Shown here piece after piece: positions 4,838-5,063 of a stretch of DNA of 5,063 nucleotides. The stretch is from RYN-433 sp036558265 (GTDB taxonomy: Bacteria > Planctomycetota > Phycisphaerae > Tepidisphaerales > Tepidisphaeraceae), in contig DATBFY010000020.1 in NCBI GenBank assembly GCA_036558265.1, positions 1 through 5,063 on the forward strand, written 5' to 3'. The position numbers were made by a program, and so were the translations under genes. The notes under the pieces were generated by a model. The model was not told the DNA's origin, did not search any database, and worked only from the letters and a program-made list of their open reading frames with translations. Numbering within the stretch: the stretch's first letter is position 1; each line of letters opens with the position of its first letter.

Positions 4838-5063
4838 ATGATTTTCCGGGTTGACGACGTGGAGTATGACACGGTGGGGATGGCGACTTACCAAACGGGC
4901 TGCCCGCGAATGCCCCTTGTCTACGTGGCGGAGGATTGCCGGGCGGTGTTCGTGGTCACGCTGGACCGGTGGGCGGGCTGCCGGGTTCACCGGGCCGACT
5001 CGGCCGAATCGCGGGCGCTGGCGCATCGGTTTGACCTGCCCGATGTGGCGCGCGTGGCGGGCT
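4838..5063 (+). CDS. Unrecognised protein, N-terminal part (3' end outside window)
   Basis: From ATG 4838 the frame stays open for 75 codons to the right edge, so the gene is incomplete. The strong GGGGAGG site and protein-like composition support it. The N-terminal half looks beta-rich (MIFRVDDVEYDTVGM, LVYVAEDCRAVFVVTLDRW), followed by a more helical part (DSAESRALAHRFDLPDVARV). Cysteines occur at residues 22, 34 and 48, but no standard metal-binding spacing is seen. There is no signal peptide or membrane segment in the visible part. It is divergent from the small gene at 4316-4540. I do not recognise the family, and the missing C-terminus could change the picture. Confidence 0.7.
   Translation, partial: MIFRVDDVEYDTVGMATYQTGCPRMPLVYVAEDCRAVFVVTLDRWAGCRVHRADSAESRALAHRFDLPDVARVAG

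Noticed and set aside
4516..4872. Overlapping frames across the divergent intergenic region (plus 4516-4770, minus 4576-4872)
   Set aside because: No ribosome binding sites, they conflict with the strongly supported starts at 4540 and 4838, and their sequences are arginine/proline-rich out-of-frame text.

Overview
This is a GC-rich bacterial window, most likely from a member of the Planctomycetota (Phycisphaerae or a Gemmata-like lineage). The inference rests on four things: high GC; many short ORFs with no recognisable family; dispersed palindromic repeats of the type ...CCACGGCTTACGCCGTGG..., which I recall from planctomycete genomes; and a short CGTGCCT tandem of the same flavour. The tRNA has no encoded CCA. 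I could run no database search, so the phylum is an informed guess.

Layout, left to right. Positions 1-680 (minus) hold the N-terminal part of an exported protein with a signal peptide, a small beta-type domain and a TPR-like helical region; the gene runs off the left edge. Forty bases upstream of its start, on the same strand, is a tRNA-Leu with anticodon UAG (721-802). Positions 803-2728 look like an accessory stretch. They contain a 117-bp imperfect palindrome (884-1000) with 16-bp near-identical flanking direct repeats, three copies of a multi-hairpin repeat (1034-1144 inverted, 1880-1965 and 2562-2684), and two unrecognised genes that converge on each other. One of these is broken by a single frameshift in a GGGG run (1385-1784, plus); the other is intact (2016-2501, minus).

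Positions 2729-4150 (minus) encode a DUF2252-family protein with kinase-like HGDLHLGN and DFDD motifs and a clear signal peptide. This is the only gene here with a firm family assignment. Upstream on the same strand is a 74-codon helical small protein (4316-4540). A roughly 300-bp divergent intergenic region follows, and then the start of another unrecognised gene (4838 to the right edge, plus).

No operon-level pathway can be reconstructed. The genes look like separate units. The most interesting structure is the non-coding repeat architecture between the tRNA and the DUF2252 gene: inverted copies of the hairpin repeat bracket a 1.65-kb segment holding the two orphan genes, and a degenerate third copy lies between the genes' converging 3' ends. 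I did not find convincing evidence of a complete new multi-gene system.
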